DNA of 64,000 bases from Halopenitus persicus (GTDB lineage: Archaea; Halobacteriota; Halobacteria; Halobacteriales; Haloferacaceae), in contig NZ_FNPC01000004.1 of NCBI RefSeq assembly GCF_900107205.1, positions 310,001 to 374,000 on the forward strand, written 5' to 3'. A program made the translations under genes and the position numbers. The notes beneath the pieces were generated by a model that saw nothing but the letters and a program-made list of their open reading frames with translations, was not told the origin of the DNA and searched no databases. Of the stretch, positions 41,105 through 49,536 are shown in pieces (position 1 is the stretch's first letter; each line of letters opens with the position of its first letter).

Positions 41105-41182
41105 ATCCTCGATCCGACGATCACCGACCGATTCCAACCGACCGATCCGCAGTACGGACGACCGACCCGAACCACGACTGAT

Positions 41183-41261
41183 CGACCCGACCCGCGACCG
41201 ACGCGAATACGACCGACCCGACCCGCGACCGACGCGAATACGACCGACCCGACCCACGACC
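41183..41261 (+). repeat. 31-bp direct repeat, 2.5 copies
   Basis: Two exact 31-bp units (41183-41213 and 41214-41244), starting CGACCCGACCCGCGACC, are followed by a partial third (41245-41261). The array ends 28 bp before the dapA ATG, exactly where a promoter would be expected, yet no TATA element is visible within it. Confidence 0.85.
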
Positions 41262-41289
41262 ATACCACGACCCACCACACGATCCCACG

Positions 41290-42225
41290 ATGACAACCAC
41301 GACACCCTTCGAGGGCGTGATGCCCGCGATGACGACCCCCTTCGACGAATCGAACGAGATCGACCACGACCAGCTGGCCGCCAACGCGCAGTATCTGGAG
41401 GCCGCCGGCGTCGACGGGCTGGTGCCCGTCGGCTCGACCGGCGAGTCGGCCACGCTCACCCACGACGAGCACGTCGACGTGATCGAGACGGTTTCGGCGG
41501 CCGTCGACGACGTCCCCGTGATCGCGGGGACCGGCTCCAACAACACCGCGGAGGCGCTCTCGCTGTCCCGGCGCGCGGCCGACGCCGACGCTGACGGCCT
41601 CCTGCTCATCTCGCCGTACTACAACAAGCCCGAACCCGAGGGCTTTGACGAGCACTACACCGCGATCGCCGACGCGGTCGACCTGCCGCAGATCGTCTAC
41701 AACGTCCCCTCCCGAACCGGCCGGTCGATCCCGGTCGACGTCACCGCCCGCCTCGCCGAACACGAGAACATCGTCGGCTACAAGGCGGCCTCCGGCGACC
41801 TCGGCCTGATAAGCGAGGTCCTCGAGCGAACCGCCGACGAGGAGTTCGCGATCCTCTCGGGCGACGACGGGCTCACCCTGCCGATCCTCTCGATCGGCGG
41901 GACCGGCACGATAAGCGTCGTCGCGAACGTCGAGCCCGAGCGCACCTGCGCGATGGTCGGCGCCGCGCTCGCGGGCGACTACGAGCGCGCCCGCGCGATC
42001 CACCACGAGCTCTCGCCGCTGTGCCGGGAGCTCTTCGTCGAGACGAACCCCATCCCGGTCAAGGAGGCGATGTCCATCCGCGACCGCGGCCGGCCGCACG
42101 TCCGGTCGCCGCTCACCCGCCTCTCGGGGGAGCATCGCGACTCGCTGGCCGACCTGCTCGCGGAGTACGAGACGGCGGCCCCCGGCGAGATCGGTCCGCT
42201 GGCGACCGAGGAGGCGTCGCGATGA
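41290..42225 (+). CDS. dapA: 4-hydroxy-tetrahydrodipicolinate synthase
   Basis: A 311-residue TIM-barrel aldolase condensing pyruvate with aspartate semialdehyde. GSTGESATLTHDEH, PVIAGTGSNNT, SPYYNKPEPEG (catalytic Tyr), YNVPSRTG and the Schiff-base Lys in IVGYKAASGDL are all present. It overlaps dapB by 4 bp. First gene of the lysine/DAP cluster; upstream region holds unusual repeats and a hairpin. Confidence 0.94.
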   Translation: MTTTTPFEGVMPAMTTPFDESNEIDHDQLAANAQYLEAAGVDGLVPVGSTGESATLTHDEHVDVIETVSAAVDDVPVIAGTGSNNTAEALSLSRRAADADADGLLLISPYYNKPEPEGFDEHYTAIADAVDLPQIVYNVPSRTGRSIPVDVTARLAEHENIVGYKAASGDLGLISEVLERTADEEFAILSGDDGLTLPILSIGGTGTISVVANVEPERTCAMVGAALAGDYERARAIHHELSPLCRELFVETNPIPVKEAMSIRDRGRPHVRSPLTRLSGEHRDSLADLLAEYETAAPGEIGPLATEEASR

Positions 42226-43046
42226 GCGAGGGCGCCGAAGCGAGCGAAGCCACGGACGCCGACCGGGCCGACCCGCTCCGCGTCGCCGTCACCGGCGCCG
42301 GCGGGCGGATGGGCCGCGAGGTGATCGAGGCGGCCGTCGATCGCGAGGGGCTGACGGTCGCGCTGGCGGTCAACCGCTCGGAGACCGAGCCCGTGGCGGG
42401 CGTCGCCGTCGACCCCGCGGACGAGTTCGCCGACCGCATCGCCGCGGTCGAGCCGGACGTCGTCGTCGACTTCACCGGCCCCGACTCGGCGGTCGCGTAC
42501 GCCGAGGCCTGCGCCGCCGCCGGCGTCCCGCTGGTCACCGGAACCACCGGCTTCGACGACGACCAACTGCGGGCGCTCCGCGACGCGGCCGACGCCGTCC
42601 CGGTGCTGAAGGCCGCCAACTTCTCGCGGGGGATCGCCGCGCTGCGCCGCGCCGTCCGGGAGGCGGCCGCGGCCCTGCCCGACGCCGACGTCGAGGTGAC
42701 CGAGACCCACCACAACGGGAAGCGCGACGCGCCCTCGGGCACCGCGAACACCCTTCTCGACGACATCGAGGACGTCCGCGCGGACCTCTCCCGGGACGGT
42801 CGCGTCCACGGCCGGGAGGGCGACGCGCCCCGCCAGCCGGGGGAGATCGGCGTTCACGCCCGGCGCGCGGGCGACGTCACCGGCGAACACGAGGTGCTGC
42901 TCGCGGGCACCCACGAGGTCCTTGAGCTCACCCACCGGGCCGGCGACCGCGGCGTGTTCGCCGCCGGCGCGCTCGACGCGGCCGTCTGGCTGGCCGACCG
43001 GCCGGCCGGCCGGTACGACTTCGGCGACGTCATCGACGACGCGTGA
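42222..43046 (+). CDS. dapB: 4-hydroxy-tetrahydrodipicolinate reductase
   Basis: 274 residues from the ATG at 42222 (MSEGAEASEATDADRADPLR); the longer frame to 42021 overlaps dapA. VTGAGGRMGREVIEAA is the NAD(P)H motif, GTTGFDDDQL and the signature ETHHNGKRDAPSGTA (catalytic His and Lys) follow. The product tetrahydrodipicolinate feeds DapD. It ends 97 bp before dapD, which has its own promoter. Confidence 0.94.
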   Translation: MSEGAEASEATDADRADPLRVAVTGAGGRMGREVIEAAVDREGLTVALAVNRSETEPVAGVAVDPADEFADRIAAVEPDVVVDFTGPDSAVAYAEACAAAGVPLVTGTTGFDDDQLRALRDAADAVPVLKAANFSRGIAALRRAVREAAAALPDADVEVTETHHNGKRDAPSGTANTLLDDIEDVRADLSRDGRVHGREGDAPRQPGEIGVHARRAGDVTGEHEVLLAGTHEVLELTHRAGDRGVFAAGALDAAVWLADRPAGRYDFGDVIDDA

Positions 43047-43110
43047 GCCATCAGCTCGGCTCCCGACCGCGACTCCGACGAACCCGCTCCCGACCGCTCT
43101 CCGAACCGAC

Positions 43111-43120
43111 GCATAAATAC
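43111..43120 (+). promoter_or_regulatory. TATA box of dapD
   Basis: GCATAAATAC lies 24-33 nt before the ATG at 43144, matching a haloarchaeal TATA box for a leaderless transcript. It implies that dapD-lysA-dapF-dapE can be transcribed independently of dapA-dapB. Confidence 0.6.
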
Positions 43121-43143
43121 CCGGGCTCGATAACCGATCGCGT

Positions 43144-43983
43144 ATGACACTCGAAGCAGACGTCAACGACCTCTGGCGACGCTCCGAACAGGGACTCTCG
43201 GCCGACCAGACGACCGCGGACGACGAGGCGGTCCTCGACGACTTCCTCGCGGCCCTCGAGGCGGGGGAGGTCCGCGCGGCCGAGAAGACGGGATCCGACG
43301 TGACCTCCTGGGAGGCGAACGCCTGGGTGAAGCGGGGGATCCTCCTCAACTTCGGGCTCCGCGAGACCGAGGGGCGGTCCTACGGCGACGTCACCTACTA
43401 CGACGTGCTCCCGCTGCGGGAGACCGCGGATCTGGGCGAGCGCGGCACCCGAAACACGCCCGACGGCACCGCCATCCGGCGCGGAGCCTACCTCGGGAGC
43501 GACTGCATCATGATGAGCCCCTCGTTCGTCAACGTCGGCGCGTACGTCGGCGACGGGACGCTCGTCGACTCCTGTGACACGGTCGGCTCCTGCGCGCAGA
43601 TCGGCGCCAACGTCAAGCTCGGCGCCAACACGCTGATCGGCGGCGTGCTCGAGCCGGTCGAGGACGCGCCCGTGGTCATCGAGGACGACGTCTCCCTGGG
43701 CGCCGGCTGCCGGGTCACCTCCGGGTTCCGGATCGGCGAGCACTCGATCGTCGGCGAGAACACGCTGCTCACCCCCCGGATCCCCGTCTACGACCTCGTC
43801 GAGGAGGAGGTGATCTTCGGCCACCTCCCCGCGAACCGCCGCGCGTTCACCCGGATGGTCGAGTCCTCCGTGAGCGACCACGACCTCTTCGAGGGCGGCG
43901 CCTACAAGCCCGCCGTCGTCGCGACCGACGTCGAGGACGAGACCCTCGAGGCCACCCAGCGGGAGGAGGCGCTTCGGGAATGA
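43144..43983 (+). CDS. dapD: Tetrahydrodipicolinate N-succinyltransferase
   Basis: A 279-residue left-handed beta-helix transferase. N-terminal helices precede hexapeptide-repeat sequence (VNVGAYVGDGTLVDSCDTVG, then GANVKLGANTLIGGVLEPVE, and VIEDDVSLGAGCRV), the acyltransferase coil. Succinyl-CoA is the expected donor, consistent with dapE downstream and absence of a DAP aminotransferase of the LL type here. Its end overlaps lysA by 4 bp. Confidence 0.92.
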   Translation: MTLEADVNDLWRRSEQGLSADQTTADDEAVLDDFLAALEAGEVRAAEKTGSDVTSWEANAWVKRGILLNFGLRETEGRSYGDVTYYDVLPLRETADLGERGTRNTPDGTAIRRGAYLGSDCIMMSPSFVNVGAYVGDGTLVDSCDTVGSCAQIGANVKLGANTLIGGVLEPVEDAPVVIEDDVSLGAGCRVTSGFRIGEHSIVGENTLLTPRIPVYDLVEEEVIFGHLPANRRAFTRMVESSVSDHDLFEGGAYKPAVVATDVEDETLEATQREEALRE

Positions 43984-45593
43984 GCGACCCCACCCCCGAG
44001 GACGCATCGCCGACCGCAGGGACGGACGACGCCACGACGCAGTCGGGGGCGACCCAGTCGGACGCGACCCGATCGAGCGCGGCCCGGTCGAACGCGACCG
44101 ACTCCGCCGAGTCGCGAAACCCCGCGGTCCGTCGGCTCGCCGACTGGGACGCGGACCGCCTCGGGACCCTCGCCGACCGGTACGGCACGCCCCTGTACGT
44201 GATCGACCGCGACCGCGTCCGGGAGAACTGCGCCCGGCTCCGCGACGCCCTCCCCGACGCCGACGTCCGGTACGCCGTGAAGGCCCACACCGGGCAGGCG
44301 GTCCTCCGGACCGTCGAGCGCGCCGGCCTCGCGGCCGAGTGCGCCTCCGCGGGCGAGCTGGAGCGCGCGCTCGCGGCCGGCTTTCCCGGCGACCGGCTCC
44401 ACTACACCGCGGTCAACCCGCCGGCACGCGACCTCGACCGCGTCGTCGACCGCTGGCGCGAGCATCCCGAGATCACGATCACCGCCGGCGCCGTCGACAC
44501 GCTCGACCGGCTGGCCGAGCGCGGCTTCGACGGTCGGGTCTGTCTCCGGGTAACCCCCGGCGTCGGCGCGGGCCACCACGAGAAGGTCCGCACCGGCGCG
44601 CACGCCAAGTTCGGCGTTCCCTACGACCGCGCCGCGAGCGTCGTCCGCGAGGCGACCGACCGCTTCGAGGTCGTCGGGATCCACGCCCACGCCGGCTCCG
44701 GGATCGACGCCGCGGGACTCGACCGCCACCGCGAGCTCGTCTCCCGGATGGGCGCGTTGGCACGCCGGCTGGTCGCTCCCGAATCGGAGGGCGTCGAGGA
44801 CGCCGGCGCGGATCCGGTTGCCCTCGAATACGTGGACGTCGGCGGCGGCTTCGGCGTCCCCTACCGCGACGAGGAACCGCCGCTCGACCTGTCCGCGGTC
44901 GCCGCGGCGACGCGCGAGGCGTTCGAGACGGCGCTCGGGGACGCCGGAGCGTCGACCGCCGGGGACGCCCGGAACGACCACGATCTCGACCTCGTGGTCG
45001 AACCCGGCCGCTACGTGGTCGCCGACGCCGGCGTCCTCCTGACGCGGGTCAACACGGTCAAGCCCGCACCCGAGACGACGGTCGTCGGCGTCGACGCCGG
45101 AATGACCGACCTCCTCCGCCCCGCGATGTACGACGCGTTCCACCCGATCCGGAACTGTTCGGCCGAGACCGGTGCTGCAACCGAGACCGACGGTGAGGTC
45201 GAACGGGACGACCGCGAGACGGTTCCCGTCACGGTCGCCGGCCCCATCTGTGAGACCGCGGACGTGTTCTGCGAGGACCGACCGCTCCCGGCCCCGAAGC
45301 GCGGCGACCTCCTCGCGATCGGGATCGCGGGCGCCTACGGCTATGAGATGGCCAGCCAGTACAACTCCCGCCCGCGGCCGGCCGAGGTCGCGATCGGCGC
45401 CGAGAAGGATGCGTCCGCCGGCACCGATACAGGCTCGGATGCGACCGACTCCGGCCCGACCCTCGTCCGGGACCGCGAGACGATCGCGGACGTGACCGCC
45501 GTCGAGCGCCGGGCCGGCTACGAGGGGCTCGCGGCGCTCGAGGACCCGGCGCGTTCCGCCCGCGGGACGAACGCCACGGAGGACGACCGATGA
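43980..45593 (+). CDS. lysA: Diaminopimelate decarboxylase with repetitive N-terminal extension
   Basis: A 537-residue fold-type III PLP enzyme converting meso-DAP to lysine. PLP Lys101 lies in VRYAVKAHTG; HAHAGSGID and VDVGGGFGVPY bind phosphate, and CETADVFCEDR plus YEMASQYNSRPRP complete the active site. The first about 48 residues are a repetitive Thr/Gln/Ser/Ala/Asp tract (ATQSGATQSDATRSSAARS in outline) not seen in typical LysA, and an acidic tail follows. It overlaps dapF by 4 bp. Confidence 0.93.
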   Translation: MSDPTPEDASPTAGTDDATTQSGATQSDATRSSAARSNATDSAESRNPAVRRLADWDADRLGTLADRYGTPLYVIDRDRVRENCARLRDALPDADVRYAVKAHTGQAVLRTVERAGLAAECASAGELERALAAGFPGDRLHYTAVNPPARDLDRVVDRWREHPEITITAGAVDTLDRLAERGFDGRVCLRVTPGVGAGHHEKVRTGAHAKFGVPYDRAASVVREATDRFEVVGIHAHAGSGIDAAGLDRHRELVSRMGALARRLVAPESEGVEDAGADPVALEYVDVGGGFGVPYRDEEPPLDLSAVAAATREAFETALGDAGASTAGDARNDHDLDLVVEPGRYVVADAGVLLTRVNTVKPAPETTVVGVDAGMTDLLRPAMYDAFHPIRNCSAETGAATETDGEVERDDRETVPVTVAGPICETADVFCEDRPLPAPKRGDLLAIGIAGAYGYEMASQYNSRPRPAEVAIGAEKDASAGTDTGSDATDSGPTLVRDRETIADVTAVERRAGYEGLAALEDPARSARGTNATEDDR

Positions 45594-46753
45594 CCGAACC
45601 GATGAGCGTCCCGTTCCGGAAGTACCACGGCACCGGCAACGACTTCCTCGTCGTCGACGAGACCGACGCCGAGCGCTCCGGGCTCTCGGAGTTCGCGGAC
45701 CGCCGCACGTTCGCGATCGCCCACTGCGACCGCGAGACCGGCGCCGCCTCGCCGGGCGAGGGCCGTCGCGGCGCGGACGGCGTGTTGTTCCTCGGGATCG
45801 AGGACGCGGTCGACCCGACCCGCGTCACGATGTCGCTCGTCCAGCCGGACGGCTCGACGGCCGCGATGTGCGGCAACGGTGCGCGCGTCGTCGCCGCCTG
45901 GGCACGCGACCGCACCGGCGAGTCCGAGTTCGTGATCGAGACGCCCGCCGGCGACCGGCGCGCGACGGTCGACGCGAACGGCCGCGACGTCACGATCGAG
46001 ATGGGGATCCCGCGGTTCGACCCCGACGGCGTCCCGGTCGACCGCTCGCGTGCGGCCGATCCCGCGGTCCGGGATGACGACCCGGACGCGCCCCTGCTCG
46101 AGACCGAGATCGAGGGGCTGACCGTCTCGGCGGTGAACACCGGCGTCCCGCACGCGGTGGCGTTCCTCGATGACGACCGTGACGGCGGCAACCTGGCCCT
46201 CGATGACGTGGACCTCGATGACGTGGACATCGACGACGTGGACCTCGAGGCGGTCGCCGAGCCGGTCCGTCACGCCGACGTCTTCCCCGAGGGCGCGAAC
46301 GTGAACCTCGCCCAACGCGTCGAGTACGTCCCCGGCGACGGGTCGGCGGACGACCGCGAGTTCGACGGGCTCGTCCCCACGTACCGCCAGCGCACCTTCG
46401 AGCGCGGGGTCGAGGGCGAGACGCGCTCGTGCGGCACCGGCGCGGTCGCGATCGCGGCGGTCGCCCGCCGGACCGGACGCGTCGACGCCGAGACCGTTCG
46501 CTCGCGCCCGCCGGGCGGCGAGCTCGAGATCACGGTTCCCGAGGAGGGCCCCGCGACGCTCTCCGGCCCGGTCGTCGAGGAGGGTACCGGCGAGCTTCGA
46601 TCCCGCCCCGACGTCGATCCCGACCGGGTCGCCGACGCTGCACCCGCGGTCGATCCGGGCGGAAAGCCAGGCATCGATTCGGGCGTCGACCCGAGCGTCG
46701 ATTCGGACGCCGGCCCGAGCGTCGATTCCGAGGAGGAATCCGACCCACGATGA
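45590..46753 (+). CDS. dapF: Diaminopimelate epimerase with acidic insert and tail
   Basis: A 387-residue protein, longer than the usual about 280. The two catalytic Cys are present in AAMCGNGARVVAAW (C94) and RSCGTGAVAIAAVARR (about residue 281), with KYHGTGNDFLVVDE at the N-terminus. The extra length comes from an Asp-rich repeat (LDDVDLDDVDIDDVDLEAV, about 203-221) and a C-terminal acidic tail from near residue 330 (with DPSVDS-type repeats). It interconverts LL- and meso-DAP. It overlaps dapE by 4 bp. Confidence 0.92.
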   Translation: MTEPMSVPFRKYHGTGNDFLVVDETDAERSGLSEFADRRTFAIAHCDRETGAASPGEGRRGADGVLFLGIEDAVDPTRVTMSLVQPDGSTAAMCGNGARVVAAWARDRTGESEFVIETPAGDRRATVDANGRDVTIEMGIPRFDPDGVPVDRSRAADPAVRDDDPDAPLLETEIEGLTVSAVNTGVPHAVAFLDDDRDGGNLALDDVDLDDVDIDDVDLEAVAEPVRHADVFPEGANVNLAQRVEYVPGDGSADDREFDGLVPTYRQRTFERGVEGETRSCGTGAVAIAAVARRTGRVDAETVRSRPPGGELEITVPEEGPATLSGPVVEEGTGELRSRPDVDPDRVADAAPAVDPGGKPGIDSGVDPSVDSDAGPSVDSEEESDPR

Positions 46754-48027
46754 CCGACCCGGACACGCCCGTTCCCGGGACCGACCCCGACCGGTTCGAC
46801 CCGGTCGCGTTCCTCGAGGCGGCCGTGCGCCACCGATCTCACGAGGACGTCGACGAAATGCGTGCGTTCCTCGTCGAGACGCTGGCCGACCACGGCGTCG
46901 AGGCGACCGTCGACGCGGCCGGCAACGTCCTCGCGAGCAAGGCCGGGACCGACCCCGACGCCGGCCCGCACGTCGTCTGTAACACCCACATCGACACGGT
47001 GACGCCGCACGTTCCCTTCGAGCGCGACCGGCACGCGACGGTCGAGGGGGAGCCCGACGTCGACGTGATCCGCGGTCGCGGCTCCTGTGACGCCAAGGGG
47101 CCGCTCGCGGCGCTGCTCGTCGGGTTTCTCGCGACCGACCCGGACCGCGGGCGGCTCACGCTCGCAGTCACGCCCGACGAGGAGATCCACTCGCTCGGCG
47201 CCGCGGCGCTCACCGGCGGGCTCGACGGAGCCACCGACGAATCCGGGGAACCGCCGACCGAGCTCGACGGCGACCTGTATCTCGTGGGCGAGCCGACCGG
47301 CCTCGACGTCTGTACCGCCGCGAAAGGCCGGTTCGAGGGAACGATCGAGCTGTCCGGCGAGACGGCTCACGCCGCCGAGGACGCGGGAGCCAACGCGGTG
47401 GCGGCCGCGGAGCACGCGTTGGCGGCCGTCCGCGAGTTCGACGCGGACCGTGACCCGCACTCGCAGCTCGGCCCGGCGCGGCTCACCCCGACCGTGATCA
47501 AGGGCGGCGGCGCGACCAACCAGGTCCCCGACCGATGCGGGATCGTCGTCGACCGGCGGTCGATCCCCCCGGAGACGGCCGCGGGCTTCCGCGAGTCGCT
47601 CGAGCGTGACGTCCGGGCGGCCGTCCCCGCGGACGTCGGCGTGGCGTTCGAGCTCACCGACCGCGAGTCGCCGTTCCTCGAGGCCTTCGCGACCGACCCC
47701 GACCACGAGCTCGTCCGGCTGCTCGCGGACTCGGTCGCGGCGACGCGTCCGGACGCCGTGGCCGACCGCGGCGGTGACGTTCCCCGCGACGGAGATGACG
47801 CCCCACGCGGCGGCGCCGTCCGTCCCTTCTCGGCCGCGACCGAGGCCTCCTACTTCGCGCCCGCCCCCACCGTCGTCTTCGGCCCGGGCGACCTGGCGGA
47901 CGCGGACGGCGCGGTGGCCCACGCCGACCGCGAGTACGTCCGCGTGCGCGAGGTCGAGTGGGCGGGCGAGGCGGTCGCGCGGACGCTTTCGGGGCTGCTC
48001 GAGGACGAGACGGCCGTCTCCTTATAA
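46750..48027 (+). CDS. dapE: Succinyl-diaminopimelate desuccinylase (M20 family)
   Basis: 425 residues from ATG 46750 (MTDPDTPVPGTDPDRFDPVA). Zn-site motifs VVCNTHIDTVTPH, GRGSCDAKGPLAALL and TPDEEIHSLGA (catalytic Glu-Glu) are present, as is the dimerisation-domain segment KGRFEGTIELSGETAH. It removes succinate from N-succinyl-LL-DAP. M20 enzymes are easily confused, but position in the dap operon after dapD makes DapE by far the best call. Confidence 0.9.
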   Translation: MTDPDTPVPGTDPDRFDPVAFLEAAVRHRSHEDVDEMRAFLVETLADHGVEATVDAAGNVLASKAGTDPDAGPHVVCNTHIDTVTPHVPFERDRHATVEGEPDVDVIRGRGSCDAKGPLAALLVGFLATDPDRGRLTLAVTPDEEIHSLGAAALTGGLDGATDESGEPPTELDGDLYLVGEPTGLDVCTAAKGRFEGTIELSGETAHAAEDAGANAVAAAEHALAAVREFDADRDPHSQLGPARLTPTVIKGGGATNQVPDRCGIVVDRRSIPPETAAGFRESLERDVRAAVPADVGVAFELTDRESPFLEAFATDPDHELVRLLADSVAATRPDAVADRGGDVPRDGDDAPRGGAVRPFSAATEASYFAPAPTVVFGPGDLADADGAVAHADREYVRVREVEWAGEAVARTLSGLLEDETAVSL

Positions 48028-48173
48028 ATGAGCGTCATCGGCCATATTCTTCGAAAGAACCGTCGGCCGTCTACTGATAAAGGCAGGCCGGTCCATCGAC
48101 CGATGCTGTCGAGTTCAGCGTCGATCGATGCCGCCGCGTGCGGCGAGCGCTCCGACTCGATTTTAAATACCTT

Positions 48174-49181
48174 TTAAGCCGCGAACTTCCGCTCGAGGAA
48201 CGCCACGAGCAGGTTCGCGGCCAGCCGCGAGGTGTTCCCGGCCGGGTCGTGGTCCGGGGCGACCTCCATCAGGTCGACCGCGCCGACGGCGTCGTGGCCC
48301 CCGAGGACCTCCATCGCGGTCAACGCCTGCGAGGCCGACAGGCCGGCGGGCTCGGGGGTGCCCGTCCCGGGCGCCACGCTCGGGTCGACGGAGTCGATGT
48401 CGAAGGTGACGTAGACCGCGTCGGTCCCGTCGGCGGCGGCCGCGACCGCGTCGCGGATCACGGCGTCCATCCCGCGCTCCTCGACCTCGGGCATCGCGAA
48501 GAGGTTGAGTCCGGTCTCCTCGGCGAACTCGAAGAACGCTGGCGACTCGTAGCCGCGGATGGCGACCTGGCTCACGTTCTCGTAGCTCGCGTACGGCGAG
48601 TCCGCCATCAGGTCCGTGCTGGAGCCGTGGAACTCCCGGCCGAAGATCGGACTCTCGGAGACGGTGTCGGTGTGGGCGTCGATCTGGACGAGTCCGACGC
48701 TGTCGTGGCCCGCGCCCTCCGCGAACCCGCGGAAGGCGGGATAGGTGCAGTAGTGGTCCCCGCCGATCAACACCGGGAACGCGCGCTCCGCGACGGTCGC
48801 GACATGGGCCGTGATGCTCTCGGCGGTCGTCCCCTGGTCCATCGGGAACACGGGGACGTCGCCGCAGTCGGCGACCGAGAGCGCGTCGAAGTCGACGTCC
48901 TCGCCCGTCCGCATGTTCGTCAGACCGCCCTTGTATCCGGAGAGGTAGGCCCACCAGCCGCTGGCCTCCCGAACCGCCCGCGGCCCGTACCGCGTCCCCG
49001 GCCGGTTGCTCACCGCCGAGTCGTACGGAACGCCGAGGACGCCGGCGTCGTAGCCAGCGACGTCCTCGACGTCGCGGTGGTCGGCCTTCAGGAAGGTCGG
49101 GATGCCCGCGTACGCGAACTCGATCGACGAGGCAGGGTGGTCCCCCCGGAACCGACCGGCCGGCGTCCGGTCGTCGCTCAC
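48174..49181 (-). CDS. speB: Agmatinase-like ureohydrolase
   Basis: About 335 residues from GTG 49181 (SDDRTPAGRFRGDHPASSIE follows). Mn-binding motifs of the arginase/agmatinase family are IGGDHYCTYPAF, QIDAHTDTVSES and TFDIDSVDPSVAPGTGTPEP. The family hydrolyses guanidino compounds to urea; agmatine (polyamine route or archaeal agmatine-tRNA context) is the common substrate, but arginine or guanidinobutyrate cannot be excluded. It is convergent with dapE and divergent from the NrpR-domain gene. Confidence 0.85.
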   Translation of the reverse strand: MSDDRTPAGRFRGDHPASSIEFAYAGIPTFLKADHRDVEDVAGYDAGVLGVPYDSAVSNRPGTRYGPRAVREASGWWAYLSGYKGGLTNMRTGEDVDFDALSVADCGDVPVFPMDQGTTAESITAHVATVAERAFPVLIGGDHYCTYPAFRGFAEGAGHDSVGLVQIDAHTDTVSESPIFGREFHGSSTDLMADSPYASYENVSQVAIRGYESPAFFEFAEETGLNLFAMPEVEERGMDAVIRDAVAAAADGTDAVYVTFDIDSVDPSVAPGTGTPEPAGLSASQALTAMEVLGGHDAVGAVDLMEVAPDHDPAGNTSRLAANLLVAFLERKFAA

Positions 49182-49536
49182 GCGGATCCCTCCGCGACGG
49201 GGCGGGTCCGGCCGCGGGAGCGCACCGCGGTGCCGGTCCAGCTGCGGGAGCACACCGCGGCGCGTGTCCGGCCGCCGAGGCGATCGGTCGGCCGCGGTCG
49301 TGTGCGCCGTGCGTCGGTCGGTCCGGTCCGTGTCGTGGTCATTAGTGGAACACCGTTACCACCGTCTCGCGACGGAATCCGCATAAACCTTCCTCTCGTT
49401 CGGCATCGACGCGGCGTGTTCGAAGGCCGTCGACGTCGCGTGCTCGGAGGTCGTCGACGTGGCGTGTTCGGGAACGACGAGATCGGTTGTCCGAAGACCG
49501 TCGAAGTCTTGTAGGCCGTCCCCGTGGGACGGAACG
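49182..49536. other. Non-coding region between speB-like and NrpR-like genes, with 24-bp imperfect repeats
   Basis: These 355 bp contain no convincing gene. Around 49412-49470 the word CGTGTTCG..GG.CGTCGACGT recurs two to three times as imperfect 24-bp direct repeats, and 49200-49275 has CACACCGCGGCG-type near-repeats. Both divergent promoters should lie here; TATA elements are not clear-cut. Confidence 0.5.

Larger units (their letters stand above)
40805..41289. other. 485-bp non-coding region upstream of dapA
   Basis: It contains the AT-rich promoter of the HTH gene (40810-40860), a TATA-like GTATAAGA at about 40914, a strong GC hairpin (41077-41104) and 31-bp direct repeats (41183-41261). 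No plausible gene is seen; open frames are low-complexity translations of the repeats. If transcription of dapA starts near 40940 the leader would be about 350 nt, unusual for haloarchaea. Confidence 0.55.

Noticed and set aside
40805-41289. Lysine riboswitch or leader peptide before dapA
   Set aside because: No conserved lysine-aptamer features are visible and lysine riboswitches are not known from haloarchaea; the hairpin alone is insufficient.
41290-48027. Complete lysine pathway
   Set aside because: The N-succinyl-amino-ketopimelate aminotransferase (DapC-type) and aspartokinase/aspartate-semialdehyde dehydrogenase genes are not in the window, so the pathway here is nearly but not fully complete.
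48028-48177. 49-codon frame starting one base after the dapE stop (MSVIGHILRKNRRPSTDKG)
   Set aside because: Start context TATAAATG is suggestive, but composition is not protein-like, it runs into the speB-like stop, and no family is recognised.
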